This document shows positions 1 to 12,180 of a stretch of DNA of 64,000 nt, piece by piece. This DNA is from Dipteris shenzhenensis (taxonomy: Eukaryota; Polypodiophyta; Polypodiopsida; Gleicheniales), in NCBI GenBank assembly GCA_047967505.1, contig CM106540.1, one strand, 5' to 3'. The position numbers and the translations under genes are program-made. The first letter of the stretch is position 1. Every line of letters begins with the position of its first letter. The notes beneath the pieces are model-generated. The model had not been told where the DNA came from. It ran no database searches and worked only from the letters and a program-made list of their open reading frames with translations.

Positions 1-60
1 AGAAGAGCTCGCCACCGATGAGGAGGTGGAGTAGGAGAGATCTAACATGTTAGAGATGCA

Positions 61-260
61 ACTCCTCTAAACCTAAACTAAAACCTAACTATACTAATAA
101 ACCTAACCACACTGACAGGCTACCTAACACACTCCACTAACATTACCTCTAAACACTCCACTAACTAAAATCACGTCTAACAACCTAATTAAACTCTATA
201 ATCAATTACTAACCTAGTCAACAAGACTTCCACAACACAAAAACAAACATCTACACAAAA
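61..260. repeat. AACCTA/CTAAC-rich low-complexity tract
   Basis: Irregular reiterations of CCTAA, CCTAAC and CACTAAC run through this stretch. They resemble plant telomere units (CCCTAAA) only loosely, because the three-C block and the 7-bp register are missing, so this is not a telomeric array. A similar TAACCTA-rich tract lies at 62,940-63,190. No gene is visible between 1 and 960. Confidence 0.5.
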
Positions 261-959
261 TACACATCAACCTATATGCCCCTTGCAGGCCCAAAAAGGA
301 GGAAGAAGTACCTATAAATCAAATAGTTGTTAGGAAGTAAATCAAAAAGTTGTCAACAGTGCAAGCATGGGCATCACGGTATATTAAATTTTTTGTGCGG
401 CGAGGAGCTACAGTTGATAAGGAGTTGCAATCGGGTAGAGGGAAGGTCACGAGACTGTTTGACTGTAGGCAGAAAGAAGGCACTTCCAGTAAATTTAATC
501 AAAATTTGAGAAATGATTTAAGAAGACAGTTGCAGTGAATCGGTGACGGACAAGAAATCTCTTGAAATCTCAATCGTCATAATTGAGATGTAGTACTAGG
601 GAGTTGTAGTCGGACAGTCGACAGGCATCGAGATAGTAGTTTAAAGGTAGAGCATATAATAGATGTCCAAAGCGCAGATGTGTGAAAGGTACTGGAAAGC
701 ATAGTGAGTAGAGTAGGTAGTTTAGAGGCATAAATAAGGAAGCAAAGGATAGACGTGGGATTAACTAAACATAGGTAGGCAGTTTCTTGAAGTTGAATAG
801 GCATTACTCGGGTGGGGGTTGGGAGCTGGAGAGTATTAGTCAAGTTTAGCAAAAAGATTAGTTAGGAAGTAATTACGAATTAGTAATGAATTCATTAGGG
901 GTTACTAGGGGTTATAGTTAGGGATTAGTTTAGGGGATGTAGTTAGCTAGTAGTTAGGG

Positions 960-1540
960 GGATGCAAAGAGAGAGAGAAAGTTAGAAGAGAAGGTAGAGA
1001 GAGTGGGAAAAAGTTTTTTAAGAGAACGAGTAAAGAGGGGATTTAGGGAGAGTTAGGTTAGTTGGGGACTATAATATGGAGAAAGGAGAGTACTTACAAT
1101 TTCATATGGAGTCTAGTTAGGGTAGTGGAGTTTGAATATAGAGAGGGATTAGTATTATTAGATGGTTAGTTAGGAAGGGTAGAGAGAGAAAGAGGTAGAT
1201 AGTGTAGAGAGAGGGAAAGAGGGAGAAAGAGTACAGAGAGATAGAGAGGGGGTAGAGACAGATAGAGAGGGGTTAGAGAGAGTAGAGACAGAGAAAGAGG
1301 AAAAAAAGAGGGGGAAATAAGGAAAAAATTAGAGAAAATTAGGGTGAATTGAGGAAAGGAGGCGTAAATAGGGAAAAGTAGGGAATTTCAGGGGGGGAAA
1401 GGATAAGGGCAATTTAGAGGGGGGGAGAAAAAATTAGGGAAATTTTAGAAAAATAATGATAGATAGGAAAGCTTAGGGAGGGGGGAGTGATAAGGGAAAT
1501 TAGGGAGGGAGGAAAAAATAAGGGCCAATGGGGGAACTGC
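960..1540. repeat. Purine-rich (GA/GGGA) tract
   Basis: The plus strand is almost pure A and G for about 580 bases, with recurring AGAGAG, GGGAAA and TTAGGGA words. No coding frame is supported. Such strand asymmetry is common in decayed LTR or microsatellite sequence. It could form triplex DNA, but that is inference. Confidence 0.6.
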
Positions 1541-1563
1541 ATGCAAAAGGTGAGAGAGGATTG

Positions 1564-1590
1564 TTTGTGTGTGTGTGTGTGTGTGTGTGT
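1564..1590. repeat. (GT)n microsatellite
   Basis: An uninterrupted run of about thirteen GT dinucleotides closes the purine-rich tract. The following 780 bases (1,591-2,370) show no gene, RNA or repeat I can support. Confidence 0.9.
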
Positions 1591-2374
1591 CCTATCAACT
1601 ACTCTACTGCACCAATTCTCAATGAACTAGTAAGCCAAATACAACCATATACCATTGCCCTTAACATCGCTTAAGTGAGAATAATCCATTACCAAACTAT
1701 CCCTTCCGACAAAGTGTCAAAGTGGGAGTCAACTTTCACACTCAGTAAATTGCAAAAAGTACAACAATACTCTTGAGTTACTAGTCTCCAATAGAAAGTC
1801 TAATCTTATTTATCAGTAGTTGGAGATAATCCACCATAGAGTACTCCTCGAAATTGCCAACACCATATCTTCATGCCTTAGATTTTTCAATGCAAACCCA
1901 ATGGAGAGGTATGTCAACTCACCTGGCACCATCACAACTAAATGAAAGTTAGAACAATTCATTCGAGCTGTGGTAGCCAAGCTTCAATGCTAGCACACCA
2001 TGTAACTCTATCCAAACTAGCATAATCAAGTATTGGCATTCAAATATAATTAGCGGTTGACATTTTGATAAGTAGATGGAATGCTTATACAATGTTTTCT
2101 CAAGAGAATATATGGGCTAATCAGAGGCCCCGTTGTCCTTTTCCCGATTCTCAACCAATCATGATGTTGAATCATGTTAGGCCTACAAATAAGAACTCGA
2201 AATGATGCATAGAAATTAGTATATACTACAAAAGGTAAAATATGTCTTAACTCAGTTCATACCCAAGACAATTTCAAGTTTCACTTTAATGATCTCTCAA
2301 AGATAATAATGAAACCATGATTGCTTCTTAAATTAAAGAAGATTCCCCATAACTGTCCAAAAGAAATTGAAGTT

Positions 2375-2575
2375 TCCCCTTCCCCTCCCCCCTTTCTCCC
2401 CTTTCCCCCTTCAACTCCCATTCCCCATTCCCCCCTTCCCCCCATCCCCATTCCTCTACCCCCCATTCCCCTCCCCCCTTCCCCCCCCACCCCCCCCTTT
2501 CCCCCTTTACCTCCCCCCCCCTTTACCCCCCTCCCTCCCCCCTTTCCCTTCCCTCCCTCCCCTCTCCTCAATTTC
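2375..2575. repeat. C/T polypyrimidine tract with many C runs
   Basis: About 200 bases consist almost only of C and T, with many runs of four to eight C. The opposite strand therefore has many G runs and could form G-quadruplexes. Proline-rich (plus) and glycine-rich (minus) reading frames here are composition artefacts and are not called as genes. Confidence 0.85.
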
Positions 2576-2877
2576 CCTGCCAATGTGACCATACTTCCTT
2601 TTGTTCCCCTCTCCTCCATTCCATTAATTCCCTTTTTTTCTTTAATTTCCAAGGTAAAATTTTAAGGGCGAATATTTTCCCAAAGGCGAATCTAGGAGCT
2701 TCTCCAAACTAGTTTAGCTAATATTTCAATCTTGAAATTTGATAAATTTGCCCAAAAATTAACATAACATCCTCGTATGAGACCCAAATTTAGCCCTCCA
2801 AGTACTCAAATCGATCGTCATAAGACATATAGATCATCTATATGGTTAGAATTTTCAAATTACAGCTTATAAAAAAC

Positions 2878-3385
2878 GTGTGTAAAGTATCGTGCCCATC
2901 AAGTATGAGCACATTCGAATGACACACCTTAGATTCTCATAACACTTGGTGAAAAATGGCGTTTGTGTCAAGTTTGACCATCCAAACCATATATGATGAG
3001 CACGATAATTACAGGCACCTCAACATAGGTTGGATTTACATGTGTAAAGTATCATGCCCATAAAGTATGAGCACATTCTTATGACACATCTCAGATAGTT
3101 TCTTTTGGCGGTTGTGCATATTACTTGGTGAAAAACAAGGTTCATAGGCCATAGAAAGCATATTTGATGGGCATGATAATTTTTACATGCATCAAAATAT
3201 GAAGATTGATGCCTACACATAGTATCATGTCCATCGGGTATGTGTGCACTCGAATAACACACCTCAAATCGTGTTTTTTGGTGGTAATGGTGCATGACAC
3301 TTAGTGAAAAATAGGTTTGTGGTGAGTTGACCACATCCAAAGCATATCCAATGGGCACAATACTTGGCACATGACTAAAAAAGGT
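2878..3385. repeat. Diverged tandem repeat, about 165 bp x 3
   Basis: Three successive copies begin near 2,878, 3,041 and 3,213, anchored by AGTATCRTGYCCAT at 2,886, 3,049 and 3,221, so the spacing is 163 and 172 bp. Each copy also shares a CACTTGGTGAAAAA-like segment and a GATGGGCAYGATAAT-like segment. Copies are clearly diverged, so the amplification is old. The 170-residue minus-strand frame across it is a by-product of the repeat. Confidence 0.75.
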
Positions 3386-3539
3386 GAAATAGACCTCCCC
3401 TACCTGCCAATCATACCAATGATTTTTGCTCCTGCACCTAGGAGCGTCGATAGATAGCATTAGAGAGAATCCCATGTCTTGTAGTGTTAGAGAAACAATA
3501 TCAGAGTTGGTGACAAATGGTCCTGGGATCATTGTGCTA

Positions 3540-4500
3540 CCTACACATTAGAAGAAGTGGAATATGAACCAGGAGGGCAGCATTTCTTCTCAGTCAAAGA
3601 CACCCAAATCGAGAGACCCTCCTTCGACAACAGTCACAGTGTCCCTAGTACCCCCTTGCCAATACCAAGTTCAACATAGTAGATCTCACTGGTAGTCAAC
3701 ATTTTTCCAGGCAAGAGCGGAAGAGTGAAACAAACTACGGCCTTGGTGACCAAAAATGTGGAGTTGCCGCAAACAAAAGGCACGATGAATGAGGCTACAG
3801 TCTAGTGTGGTGACTAGTGCAATGACAAGTGTGGTCAGTGCATCTGTTGTTAGCGCCATTTTGAGTCCCTTTTGGGAGGGGCAACAAGTTTTGGTTATTC
3901 TCTCCTATAATGGGGACAAAAAGGATTTTGTAGTTTGCTAGCACTTCAAAACCAATGGTGATCGTGACAACATCTAACACTTCAACGGTTCTATGTACAT
4001 GATTTGCTCCCTCCCTGCCACTCCCCCATGTTCGTCATGGCTGGGTCCTCACCACCTACTGTGTTTCCAAGGCCCTCAACACCAGTGTCATAGCCCATTG
4101 AGTTGGAGGCTTATGGTAAATTTTTTATTGGGTTGGCATGACATTGGGCAACAGAGCAAGTTAACACAGAAGGAGAAGGAGGCTTTGCAGACCCAAAATG
4201 TCATTTTTTAGAGTCGGGTGGAGCAAATACAGTAGTTCAAACTTTGACTCGAGACTTTGAAAGAGTAGATACGGGATGCGGAGCACACCCACACACTTTA
4301 CAAGGAAATCCTCTAGAGCACCTTTGTGAAATTGTATCCCTAATGCGCATCGGATGCACTGGCAGGATCAGCTCTTTGACTTCTGACCACTTCGCAAGAT
4401 GAGATGGGGTGATAACGGGATACCCAAAGCATGCACTAGCAATGCGCCTTAGCTCCAACAACACATTATTCACGTATTTGGATTCCACAATAACATCTCT
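3540..4500 (+). mobile_element. Ty3/gypsy gag-region remnant (copy A)
   Basis: This stretch aligns by eye along its length with 11,018-11,890, including shared words such as TTTTGGGAGGG and a long stretch ending in a coiled-coil-like segment near 4,150-4,320. In that segment one frame reads KEKEALQTQN and is followed by several stops, where copy B reads QQLEELRSQNEAFRTQNA. It is probably the N-terminal gag region of the decayed plus-strand gypsy element that continues to about 10,160. The frame is broken many times. The gag assignment rests mainly on position upstream of a recognisable pol. Confidence 0.5.
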
Positions 4501-5290
4501 TTCCACATTCTTGTGTCTCTATGTATTTATGCATGCACATGATGTGTTCAGTGTGTCCCTTAGTGTCTTCTATATATGGTGTTGCATATCTTGACTTGAT
4601 ATGTATTTTCTTTTTTCCAAAACAACGTTTGATGGATATTGATTTGGAATATAATTCTTCATTGACAGAGCTGATGTGTATGATTGAGATACTCAAAAGG
4701 AACTAATCCACTTCTCCTCACCAAAAAGAGAGGAAATAACTCCAACAAGCATTAGATTAGGAACATATTTTTAAGGTGGTGATGAAATTGGAGTATGATT
4801 TGACTACAACCTTCAGAAGCATGGCAATAGAACCCTTGTCTTCAATTTTATCATTCATTATGATGATTGGGCCATAAGCCTTTTCATGTAGGAAATTACA
4901 TTTCCAAGAGATCCTTTAGTAAAATCAAGGCTAAAGAAAAAGTTTAAATCAATTTTTGAGTTCTTCCCTTTAGTGTCATCTATCTCATCCCATTTAACCT
5001 TGGCCTTGCAAGATTTTCAATGTGATGGATGATACTTTTGTCAATGGTAAAAAGGATAATTGCTCATGCTCTCTCATCATCCTCAGCCTTCTTTGCTTTG
5101 GTTGGGTTAGGGGATTTCTCACAAGTAACATAAGATATTTAACTTAGGTTTTCCATGAATGGAAATACTTTCCATTAAAATTTTATATAGAAGAGCTTTC
5201 TTTGGCTACAATTACTTGAAATGGCAACTTTAAAAAGAAATATGTTAGTTCATAAGTAAAAAGGGGTGGTTTTATTTGGAGAAATATCTT
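4501..5290. other. No recognisable feature
   Basis: The sequence is AT-rich and its reading frames are short and overlapping. I see no domain, tandem array or splice structure. It probably belongs to the decayed gypsy element or to an insertion within it. Confidence 0.4.
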
Positions 5291-5294
5291 AGTT

Positions 5295-5396
5295 GAGGGA
5301 TTTTTTAAAGATTCCTTGAACACACGTTATACGTAGGGTTTTTAAAAGATGCCTTGAATGCACATGATACCTAGGGTTTCTTAGTAGTGCACCCCC
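5295..5396. mobile_element. MITE end related to the 60,533-60,768 element
   Basis: GAACACACGTTATACGTAGGG followed by a terminal CACCCCCTGAG matches the right end of the MITE at 60,533-60,768 (GAACACACGTGATATAGAGGG and GACCCCCCTGAG). A shorter duplicated version of the CACATGATACCTAGGGTTT block lies inside. I could not find a matching inverted left end, so this is a truncated or scrambled copy. Confidence 0.45.
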
Positions 5397-5599
5397 TGAG
5401 GCATAGGTTCAACATATGTCTAGCATGCATGTGAATGTAGTTACAAGGACCTCCTGATCCCCTATTTCCAAAAACAAATCCTATCCCGGTGGCCTATGAG
5501 GTCCATTTCCACTAGTGGAGATCCCTTGGTGGAGGGAGAGCTTCATTAGAACATGGAGAACATATACGGAGGTGCTCTAGAGCATGGGAATGCCCAAGG

Positions 5600-6500
5600 A
5601 GAACCAGAACTACCTATAGGGAGAGGCGAGGTCACTTAGTTAAGTGCAAGATGACATTTGCATTCGATGTCTGCTATTTTTCCTATTTCGAGTGGCCAAC
5701 GTGTGCTAAGTGACCCATCCTCATTGACTGTAGGGCATGTGATGTCGGTGGTACGAGGCTTATTCACCACTTCGTAATTTTCAAGCATAGGCTGTGGACA
5801 AGTTCTGGTGGTGCCTATTGTCTTGATTGTGCCTATTGTTCTCAAGGACGGTAACCACTCGCCAAATTTCAGTCATACTAGTTGTTTCATTCATTGTTGC
5901 AATTCCCATGGTAGCTTCAAATGTCAAGTACACCGAATTTCTGGGGAAATTTAGGGATGATTGGCAGTGACAAGATCTATGCACTCAACATATCGGGTGT
6001 TGTGGATTTGGTACAAAAAGTAGTAATTGAGTCGACTTTCGACGAGAAGACATCAAGATGGTTAACAAAATACCCTATAGATCACTATAGCAATACTCAC
6101 ACTCAAACATTGTGATGTGTTCTAGTAAAGTGGTGTGGGGCTCATCCAAAAAGACACCAACACTACCACAATGGCCAATACAAGAAGCGATGCAAAAGCA
6201 AGTGGTTGATTGAGTGAAAGAGGTGAATCCACCAAAAGAGGTGCCAATTCCCACCAATTCATAACCAATGGTGGAGATAATCCATAAGGTGCACTTTGCA
6301 AATGCGGTGTTCTAAGGAAACACAAGGGACATTGCAAGTTGGGGACATATCCTAGACCATTCTTGAACCAATGACAATCAAGGTGGCAGATGAGGTAGAA
6401 GTCGGCTATGGTAGCCATCGGGTCTAATAAATTCAGAGAGAGTATCCCTTAGACGCACCAATCCAAATACCCCTTGGTCGATTTATGAAGTTGGTGCTAC
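5600..6500 (+). pseudogene. Ty3/gypsy gag C-terminal region (decayed)
   Basis: Between gag copy A and the protease motif, fragments such as DKIYALNISGVVDLVQKVV and a proline-rich linker near 6,130-6,260 (VNPPKEVPIPTN) fit the C-terminal part of a gag polyprotein. Frames shift repeatedly and contain stops. The call is supported mostly by order relative to protease and RT. Confidence 0.4.
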
Positions 6501-6649
6501 ACCTTCACAAAAATCTCATTCAATTATTGATGGGTGAAGCTACAGTGCTCGAGATGGATGTTTTTCATGCCATGTCAATTCCGATCTTGGTAGTGCCCCT
6601 CACTGACATGCACATTTCGATTATTTCCATGACAGCACAAGGCCAAATT

Positions 6650-6830
6650 TTTTCATAAGTGCTCATCAACGGAGGGTCCAATGTGAACATCCTCACCTTG
6701 AACACTTGTCAAGAGATGGGCTAGTTGGTGGAATGGGAGCCAGCACCATTCCTGGTGCAGACGGTAGATCAATAGCAAGTTCGGCCACTCAAAATCCTCA
6801 AAGCCATGTAATAGAGGTTGTAGGGATCTT
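6650..6830 (+). pseudogene. Ty3/gypsy aspartic protease motif (decayed)
   Basis: The plus strand near 6,662-6,720 reads LINGGSNVNILTLNTCQEMG. It matches the D-G-G-S-x-V-N-(I/V)-(L/M) pattern of plant gypsy proteases, with the catalytic Asp replaced by Asn. A related minus-strand copy at 59,900-60,060 keeps VDGGAGVNVLS. A stop follows within a few residues. The enzyme would have processed Gag-Pol, and this copy is catalytically dead. Confidence 0.6.
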
Positions 6831-7574
6831 CTTCATGTTTTCATTCACAATTCTTAACATGGAAGCACTCAGTCGAGTATAGCTCTTTGTAAGGTTGACC
6901 TTGGCTATGGCAAGCTAGAGTCAAAGCTAGAGTCAAGTAGAATTGGGAACTTGATACCTTTTCATTGCAGAGAGGCTAAGAGAATTATGCTTTTAGATGG
7001 GAGCGGCGTACGTACTGGAAGGAGCAGCATGACCAGTGTTAGCAAAAACAATCAACATGGCAGATGGCTTGGACGATGACAATGACGAAGAGTTTCTGTG
7101 GGCAAATTTGAATCTATGACCTTTGTTCACAATTAGTGTCAAGGCAATTTCACCATAGCACCTGCTACCTTGCCTACCCTTTGCTACCATGGCAAATTGA
7201 TTGTCGTAAGTCATGTCAATGGATGATCCTATTACTGTGGATTGGGATTTGCGGGATGTTTTTGAGGAGTAGTGGGAATTCAAAGAACGGATAATGCGAG
7301 TCACTCATGTCCAGGAGGAAGCTCTAGACACAGTGTTCCTAGGAGCTGATGAGATCTCTAAATAGTGAATATTAGCACACTTCTTGATGAGGAATTTCAG
7401 ACAAAATTGGTGTACGGAGTTTGCGGATTGTTTGCATAGGATTACTCTGACATACGGGGCCTTGACCCTAAGTTCTACTAGCACCGAGTGAACTTTAAGA
7501 AGGATGACATAGCAAACAAAATGCAAAGATATTAGATGAATCTGCATGTAGCAAAGCAAGTGGAGACCAAACTG

Positions 7575-8420
7575 AAGCAATCTTCCACAAGTGGGATTCA
7601 TAGCACCAATCGCGAATCCAATGTGAATTTCTCCGATTGTCATAGTACCCAAGTCGGATAAAAAATTGTGAATCTTTTTGGATTATCGGAATCTCAATGC
7701 CACAATCGTGCAAGATCCCTTTCCCCTTCCATACATTGATTCAATGCTAGACGAAGTGGCAAGGCATGTGGTCTATTCCTTCTTGGATGGGTATAGGGGG
7801 GGTACAATCAAATTAGGATGGCCTTGGAAGATCAACCCGACATCATTCATCATTGCACGGGGTGTGTAAATTTGTATCATGTTGGTTTGGGTTGCGGAAT
7901 GTCCCATCCACATTTTAGAGAGCAATGCAAGAGATCTTTGGATGGAGTTTATGAGGATTTCCTTGGATGATCTGAGTGTGTTCGAAGCAATATCGAGTCA
8001 CCTGGAACACCTGCGGCGGCTATGTTTCAAATGCTGTTAGAAGTTTCCTTCAGCTTGAAGTGTGCATCGCAATCCGCAGTGTGGCTACTTGTTGTGGTCA
8101 TGTCATCAGTGTGGAAGGCATTGCAGTCGACCCCAATAAAGTGGCGGTAATTGACAAACACCTGCGCTATCAGATCCAAAGGAGTGCTTACAGTTTTTGT
8201 GGAAAATAAAGTGGCATGGTAGACACTCGCGGTGCCTGGCACACATGCCATTCCATGTGGGGACAAAAGCCTTCTTTGGCACATGTGGAGACAAATTCCT
8301 TCTTTTGGTCCAAATATTGTGATAAGGCGTATCACCAACTCAAGGTTCAACTGTCCAGATCGACAACACTAATTGAACCTCCAGGTTGGGACAAAACGTT
8401 CATGTGTTTATAGATGCATC
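7575..8420 (+). pseudogene. Ty3/gypsy reverse transcriptase (decayed)
   Basis: Frame 1 from about 7,590 reads ISPIVIVPKSDKKL, a stop, then DYRNLNATIVQDPFPLPYID and YSFLDGYRG. This is the fingers-palm entry of gypsy RT. Downstream, GHVISVEGIAVDPNKVAVI near 8,096-8,150 matches the conserved segment after the catalytic palm. Stops and frameshifts occur throughout, and no intact Y/F-x-D-D box is evident in one frame. Minus-strand frames across this region are shadows. Confidence 0.75.
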
Positions 8421-8780
8421 TACTCAAGTAGTGGGCTATGTTTTGATGCAAGAGGATATGGCAGAATGGTACCGGGCTATTTATTACGCTAGCCACAGAC
8501 TCTTAGTCATGGAGAATAACTATTTAGTGGTAGAGTGAAAAGGTCTGGGGATCATCTTTCAATGAAGAAATTTCGACACTATCTTCTAGGTTGCCATTTT
8601 GAATTCCATGTCGACCATTCTGCACTTCTATATCTAGTTAAGTAGTAGAATCTCATAGATCGACTTGCACGTTGGATACTACTTCAAGAATTCAACTTTG
8701 AAGTGGTACATAGACCTAGATTTAGACTACTTCTCTTGCTTGGAGTCTGGCTAGCCCGCAACAGTGGCATGGAAGATGAG
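8395..8780 (+). pseudogene. Ty3/gypsy RNase H domain (decayed)
   Basis: Readable fragments VFIDASTQVVGYVLMQED and RAIYYASHRLLVMENNYLVVE match the RNase H region that follows RT in Ty3/gypsy pol: the first catalytic Asp (FIDAS) and the Y-x-S-(R/H)-x-L-x-x-x-E-x-N-Y segment. The reading frame then breaks several times. Confidence 0.7.
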
Positions 8781-8929
8781 TTTTCGGATGTGGAACTTAG
8801 TGTGATCTTTATGTCAGAAAACCCCCTATTCATGGTATGATGAATTTCTATTCTTTATTATTGACTACAAGAACAATGCCAAAGTACCTGACAACAGATC
8901 AACGGAAGCAATTAGATTTGTAGAGCCAA

Positions 8930-10090
8930 GGATTTGAAATGGTGCTTACTCAACTCTACTGCAGACATTTGATGGATGCCTCACTCAGATGTGTGTTACT
9001 GCATGAACAAGACCCAATGCTCATAGAGGCACATTGCGGAGTGGCACATGGCCACTTTGTAGGAGCAATCATGGCCAAGAAAGTGTTGCAGGCTAGAATT
9101 TGGTGGCCCACACTACAAAAGGATGACCGATGATTCTCACTACGACATGACATGTGTCAATGGCTCGGTCAGCCCTCTGATCGGGATTGAATGCTGATGT
9201 ATCCAATGCTACCTTAGGGACCATTTCAAAAATGGGGACTAGATTTTATGGGTCCATTCAAGCCGGTGGCCCTGAGGACTAGAAACTATTATGAGCTAGC
9301 GACAACATATTACTACACCAAATGTGTCAAAGTGTGGGCTTTGTGGGATAATACAACAAGATTGACCGCCAAGTGCTTGTACATCAATGAAACTTTTTGT
9401 TGGTTTGGCTACCCCATTGAGCTAGGGAGTGATCGTGAGAGATGTTTTGTGGCCAAAGTGATTAAGTAGATGACCACTTTTTACATGGTGATTCACAAGA
9501 AATTCTCCTTGTACTATCCGTGGCAAGCCAATGTAGAAGCCGAGTCATGCAACAAATAGTTCAAGTAGATCACCACCTTGCTGGTTAACAATCATCGGAT
9601 GGCTTGGGATGTGAGAAATTGTTATTTGCATTATGGGCATACCGCACTTTCTTCAAGGTAGCCACAAGCCTAACACCATTAAATCTTGCATTCAGAATAG
9701 AGGCCATCACTCCCTTGGAATATGTGGTGCCTAGTTTCGCATTGTGGTGGACCAATTGCTTCCGCATTAATCTATGGAGTTTTGGTTGGATGTGTTGGAA
9801 CAACTAGAGGAAAACCATATGGAGAGCGATTCTCTGACTTAGCTAGTTCAAGCATGCAAGAAATGAAGAGTGGACTTGGCCTCAAGAAGCAAATTCTTCA
9901 AGAAGGGGAAACTCGTTTTGATTTCCAATAGCTGCATGGGAAGGATGCCAGGCAAGTGGAAAATGCAATGGTTTGGTCCGTTTAGGATTTTTTAATATTG
10001 CGGGTTGACCTCATTCTACTTGGTGAATCTTTAGGGTTGCATACTCCCACTTCTAGTGAATGGTTTCTGGCTATGGAGGTACCATCATGA
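8930..10090 (+). pseudogene. Ty3/gypsy integrase (decayed)
   Basis: Segments in order are a zinc-binding N-terminus (HCGVAHGHFVGAIMAKKVLQ, then WWPTLQKD and CQWLGQ, with one of the paired Cys lost), the core entry WGLDFMGPFKP near 9,236, GYPIELGSDRERCFV near 9,410-9,450, an Ala-Tyr-Arg segment near 9,630, and a C-terminal KWFGPFRIFNI stretch near 9,960-10,000. Many stops are present. It completes the order protease-RT-RNase H-integrase of a Ty3/gypsy element. Confidence 0.72.
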
Positions 10091-10148
10091 GGGGTGCCTT
10101 AAATGTCCATTCCCCATAGAACATGAGGTACTCATTTTTTGGTTCCAA

Positions 10149-10160
10149 GTGGGGGAGTAG
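10149..10160 (+). other. Polypurine tract and possible 3' LTR start
   Basis: A purine run (GTGGGGGAG) lies just after the integrase C-terminal region, where second-strand priming would occur. A 3' LTR would begin close to 10,161, but its canonical TG is not obvious and I found no matching 5' LTR. The stretch 10,161-11,010 has no recognisable coding sequence and may be this LTR. Confidence 0.4.
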
Positions 10161-11017
10161 TATCAACGGGATCATGTAGTCTGTGCCATGATGGGCACTT
10201 AGCTACTAGTGTTACCTTGAGTTCAATGCCAACCATGCATGTCTTGACCATTGGGCACTTGTGGAAGCTCATTTTGTCTCTTCCCATTGTTCACTGATAG
10301 TTTCTCACTCTCGCACTCGCTCATTTGCTCCATAGCGTACTCTTCCTCAACTTCCTTAAAACCTCTCCTGCAGCTTGCACACTCATGGGAATGGCACTCG
10401 TCCAACTGATAACCTTGCCCCCAATCCTCTCATTGAGCAACAAAAACATCGAGAGGTGGTTGCACCAATTCAAGACCGAAAATGTTTTCAACATCGATTG
10501 GATGCGCATCATTGTTCACCTAGACAAGGTTCACCTATTCAACCAATTTGCACAAGGTGATTAGGTCATGAGCGGTGCTCCATGAACTCTTTTAGTTGAG
10601 TTGATCTATGATCATCTCTTCCTTCCAATGGATGGTGAGAGCCATAACTTTCCATACTTAGGTGTAGTGGCGTTGGAGGTCCAGTTTGGGGCGCCTATCC
10701 AAGGTGAGTATCACCTCAATAGTCAGGACAATATGCTGCTTCATGAAGGCTTCCAATGGGTGCTAGAGTCTATTTTCTTCCAAGCAAAGACATGTACAAT
10801 CTCAATTCTCCAGGCACACATGAGGTGTCATAGCTCTTGGAGAGTCACAACCAATCGCATGGAAACTCATCTTGAAGGAACATCTTCACGGGAAAGCATC
10901 TTGTGTGGCAAAAGTAGCAGCAAAGGGGCAGGATATCAATATGGAGGTATGGCAGGTGCTAAATCTTCCCTTCCCAATCACAGATGACATGGAGATCCCC
11001 TGGCATTTCACAACACG

Positions 11018-12180
11018 ATGATGCTAGCCTTGGTGCCTAAAGGTCCTTGGATTGAGCTTCCTACACCAACAAAGAGGCAGAAGAGAAACAATGAAGGTGG
11101 AATCTCTTCTCAGCTTGAGACTCCTAGTTCAAGCACTCCTCCATCTATAGCAACCACGGTGCCTCTTGTTTCCCCTCTACCATCACTGAGATCAACATAG
11201 CCGGTCTCTCAGGTGGTTAAGCATTCTACTAGTGAGCAACACAGGATCAACATAGCCGGTCTCTCAGGTGGTTAAGCATTCTACTAGTGAGCAACACAGG
11301 AGCCACAACAAGTGCGGCAATAGTGCCAAGCACTGCGTAGTTGCCATGGATGGTGGTTAGACGATGAGCATGGCAATGGTGGCAATTAGTGCGGTGGTTG
11401 AGTCTATTGTTATCTCCAGTGTCAGATCCTTTTGGGAGGGATAGTAGGTTTTGGTAACTCTCTCCGACAGTAAGTGAGAGAGGATTCTATAGTCAATTGG
11501 CACTTCAACACCAGTGGTGACCATGATAGCGGAGGATAATCCCACGGTGTCAACTCAGGTTGTGCGCTCTCTCCCTACCACTCCTGCACTTTATGTTATG
11601 GTGGCGAGCTTCGCACCTACACCTATGTCACAGCCTACCTGATTTGAGGCTTGTGTGGAAGATTTTTTATGGGGTTGGCATGCCACTAGTCAGCACAGCA
11701 AGAAGATCAGCAGCAATTGGAGGAGTTGCGGAGCCAAAATGAGGCCTTTCGGACGCAGAATGCCGCTCTTCAAAGTCAAGTGGAGCATATGCAATAGTTA
11801 GAATCCCGACTCTAGACTCTTGAAGAGCATGTACAAGATGGAGAGCAAGTTGCAAGGAGCGCGCATACTTTCGATAAAGAGATCCGATGAACTACGGATG
11901 TGTGCTAACACATTTCCTAGCGATAGTTCTCACAATGACTACAGTGAATGTGGACTAGCTCTTTGATTTGCTAGGGAGTGGGATGCCCAAATTGTGCGCT
12001 TGCAAGCACCTTAATCTCGGAGACATACCAGAACTTGATTTAATGACCTCAAAACTGGATGCGGATGGTAGGGTAGGAAGACTCTCTTATGCGGGTGCAA
12101 CCAGTAGAGTAATTGAGATCATCAATGCAACCTTCCACACAAGTGGGGTGTTTCCAAGGACTCCTTGCATGGATTAGTCT
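11018..12180 (+). mobile_element. Second gag-region copy (copy B) of the same family
   Basis: This region is paralogous to 3,540-4,500 and better preserved. Frame pieces include PKGPWIELPTPTKRQK near 11,045 and a coiled-coil segment at about 11,690-11,880 (QQLEELRSQNEAFRTQNA, then LESRLQTLEEHVQ) broken by one stop. The heptad-like hydrophobic spacing suggests a multimerising gag segment. It breaks off near 12,180 without protease or RT, so it is a truncated copy. Confidence 0.5.
11190..11299. repeat. Perfect 55-bp tandem duplication
   Basis: Bases 11,190-11,244 and 11,245-11,299 are identical, both starting GATCAACATAGCCGG and ending GCAACACAG. Because the flanking gag copy is old and the two units do not differ, the duplication is recent, or it is a local assembly artefact. 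Confidence 0.9.

Noticed and set aside
61-260. Interstitial telomere
   Set aside because: Only loose CCTAA-like words, with no run of the 7-bp plant telomere unit CCCTAAA.
2281-2665. Proline-rich and glycine-rich open frames in the C/T tract
   Set aside because: Composition artefacts of a polypyrimidine tract, open on both strands at once.
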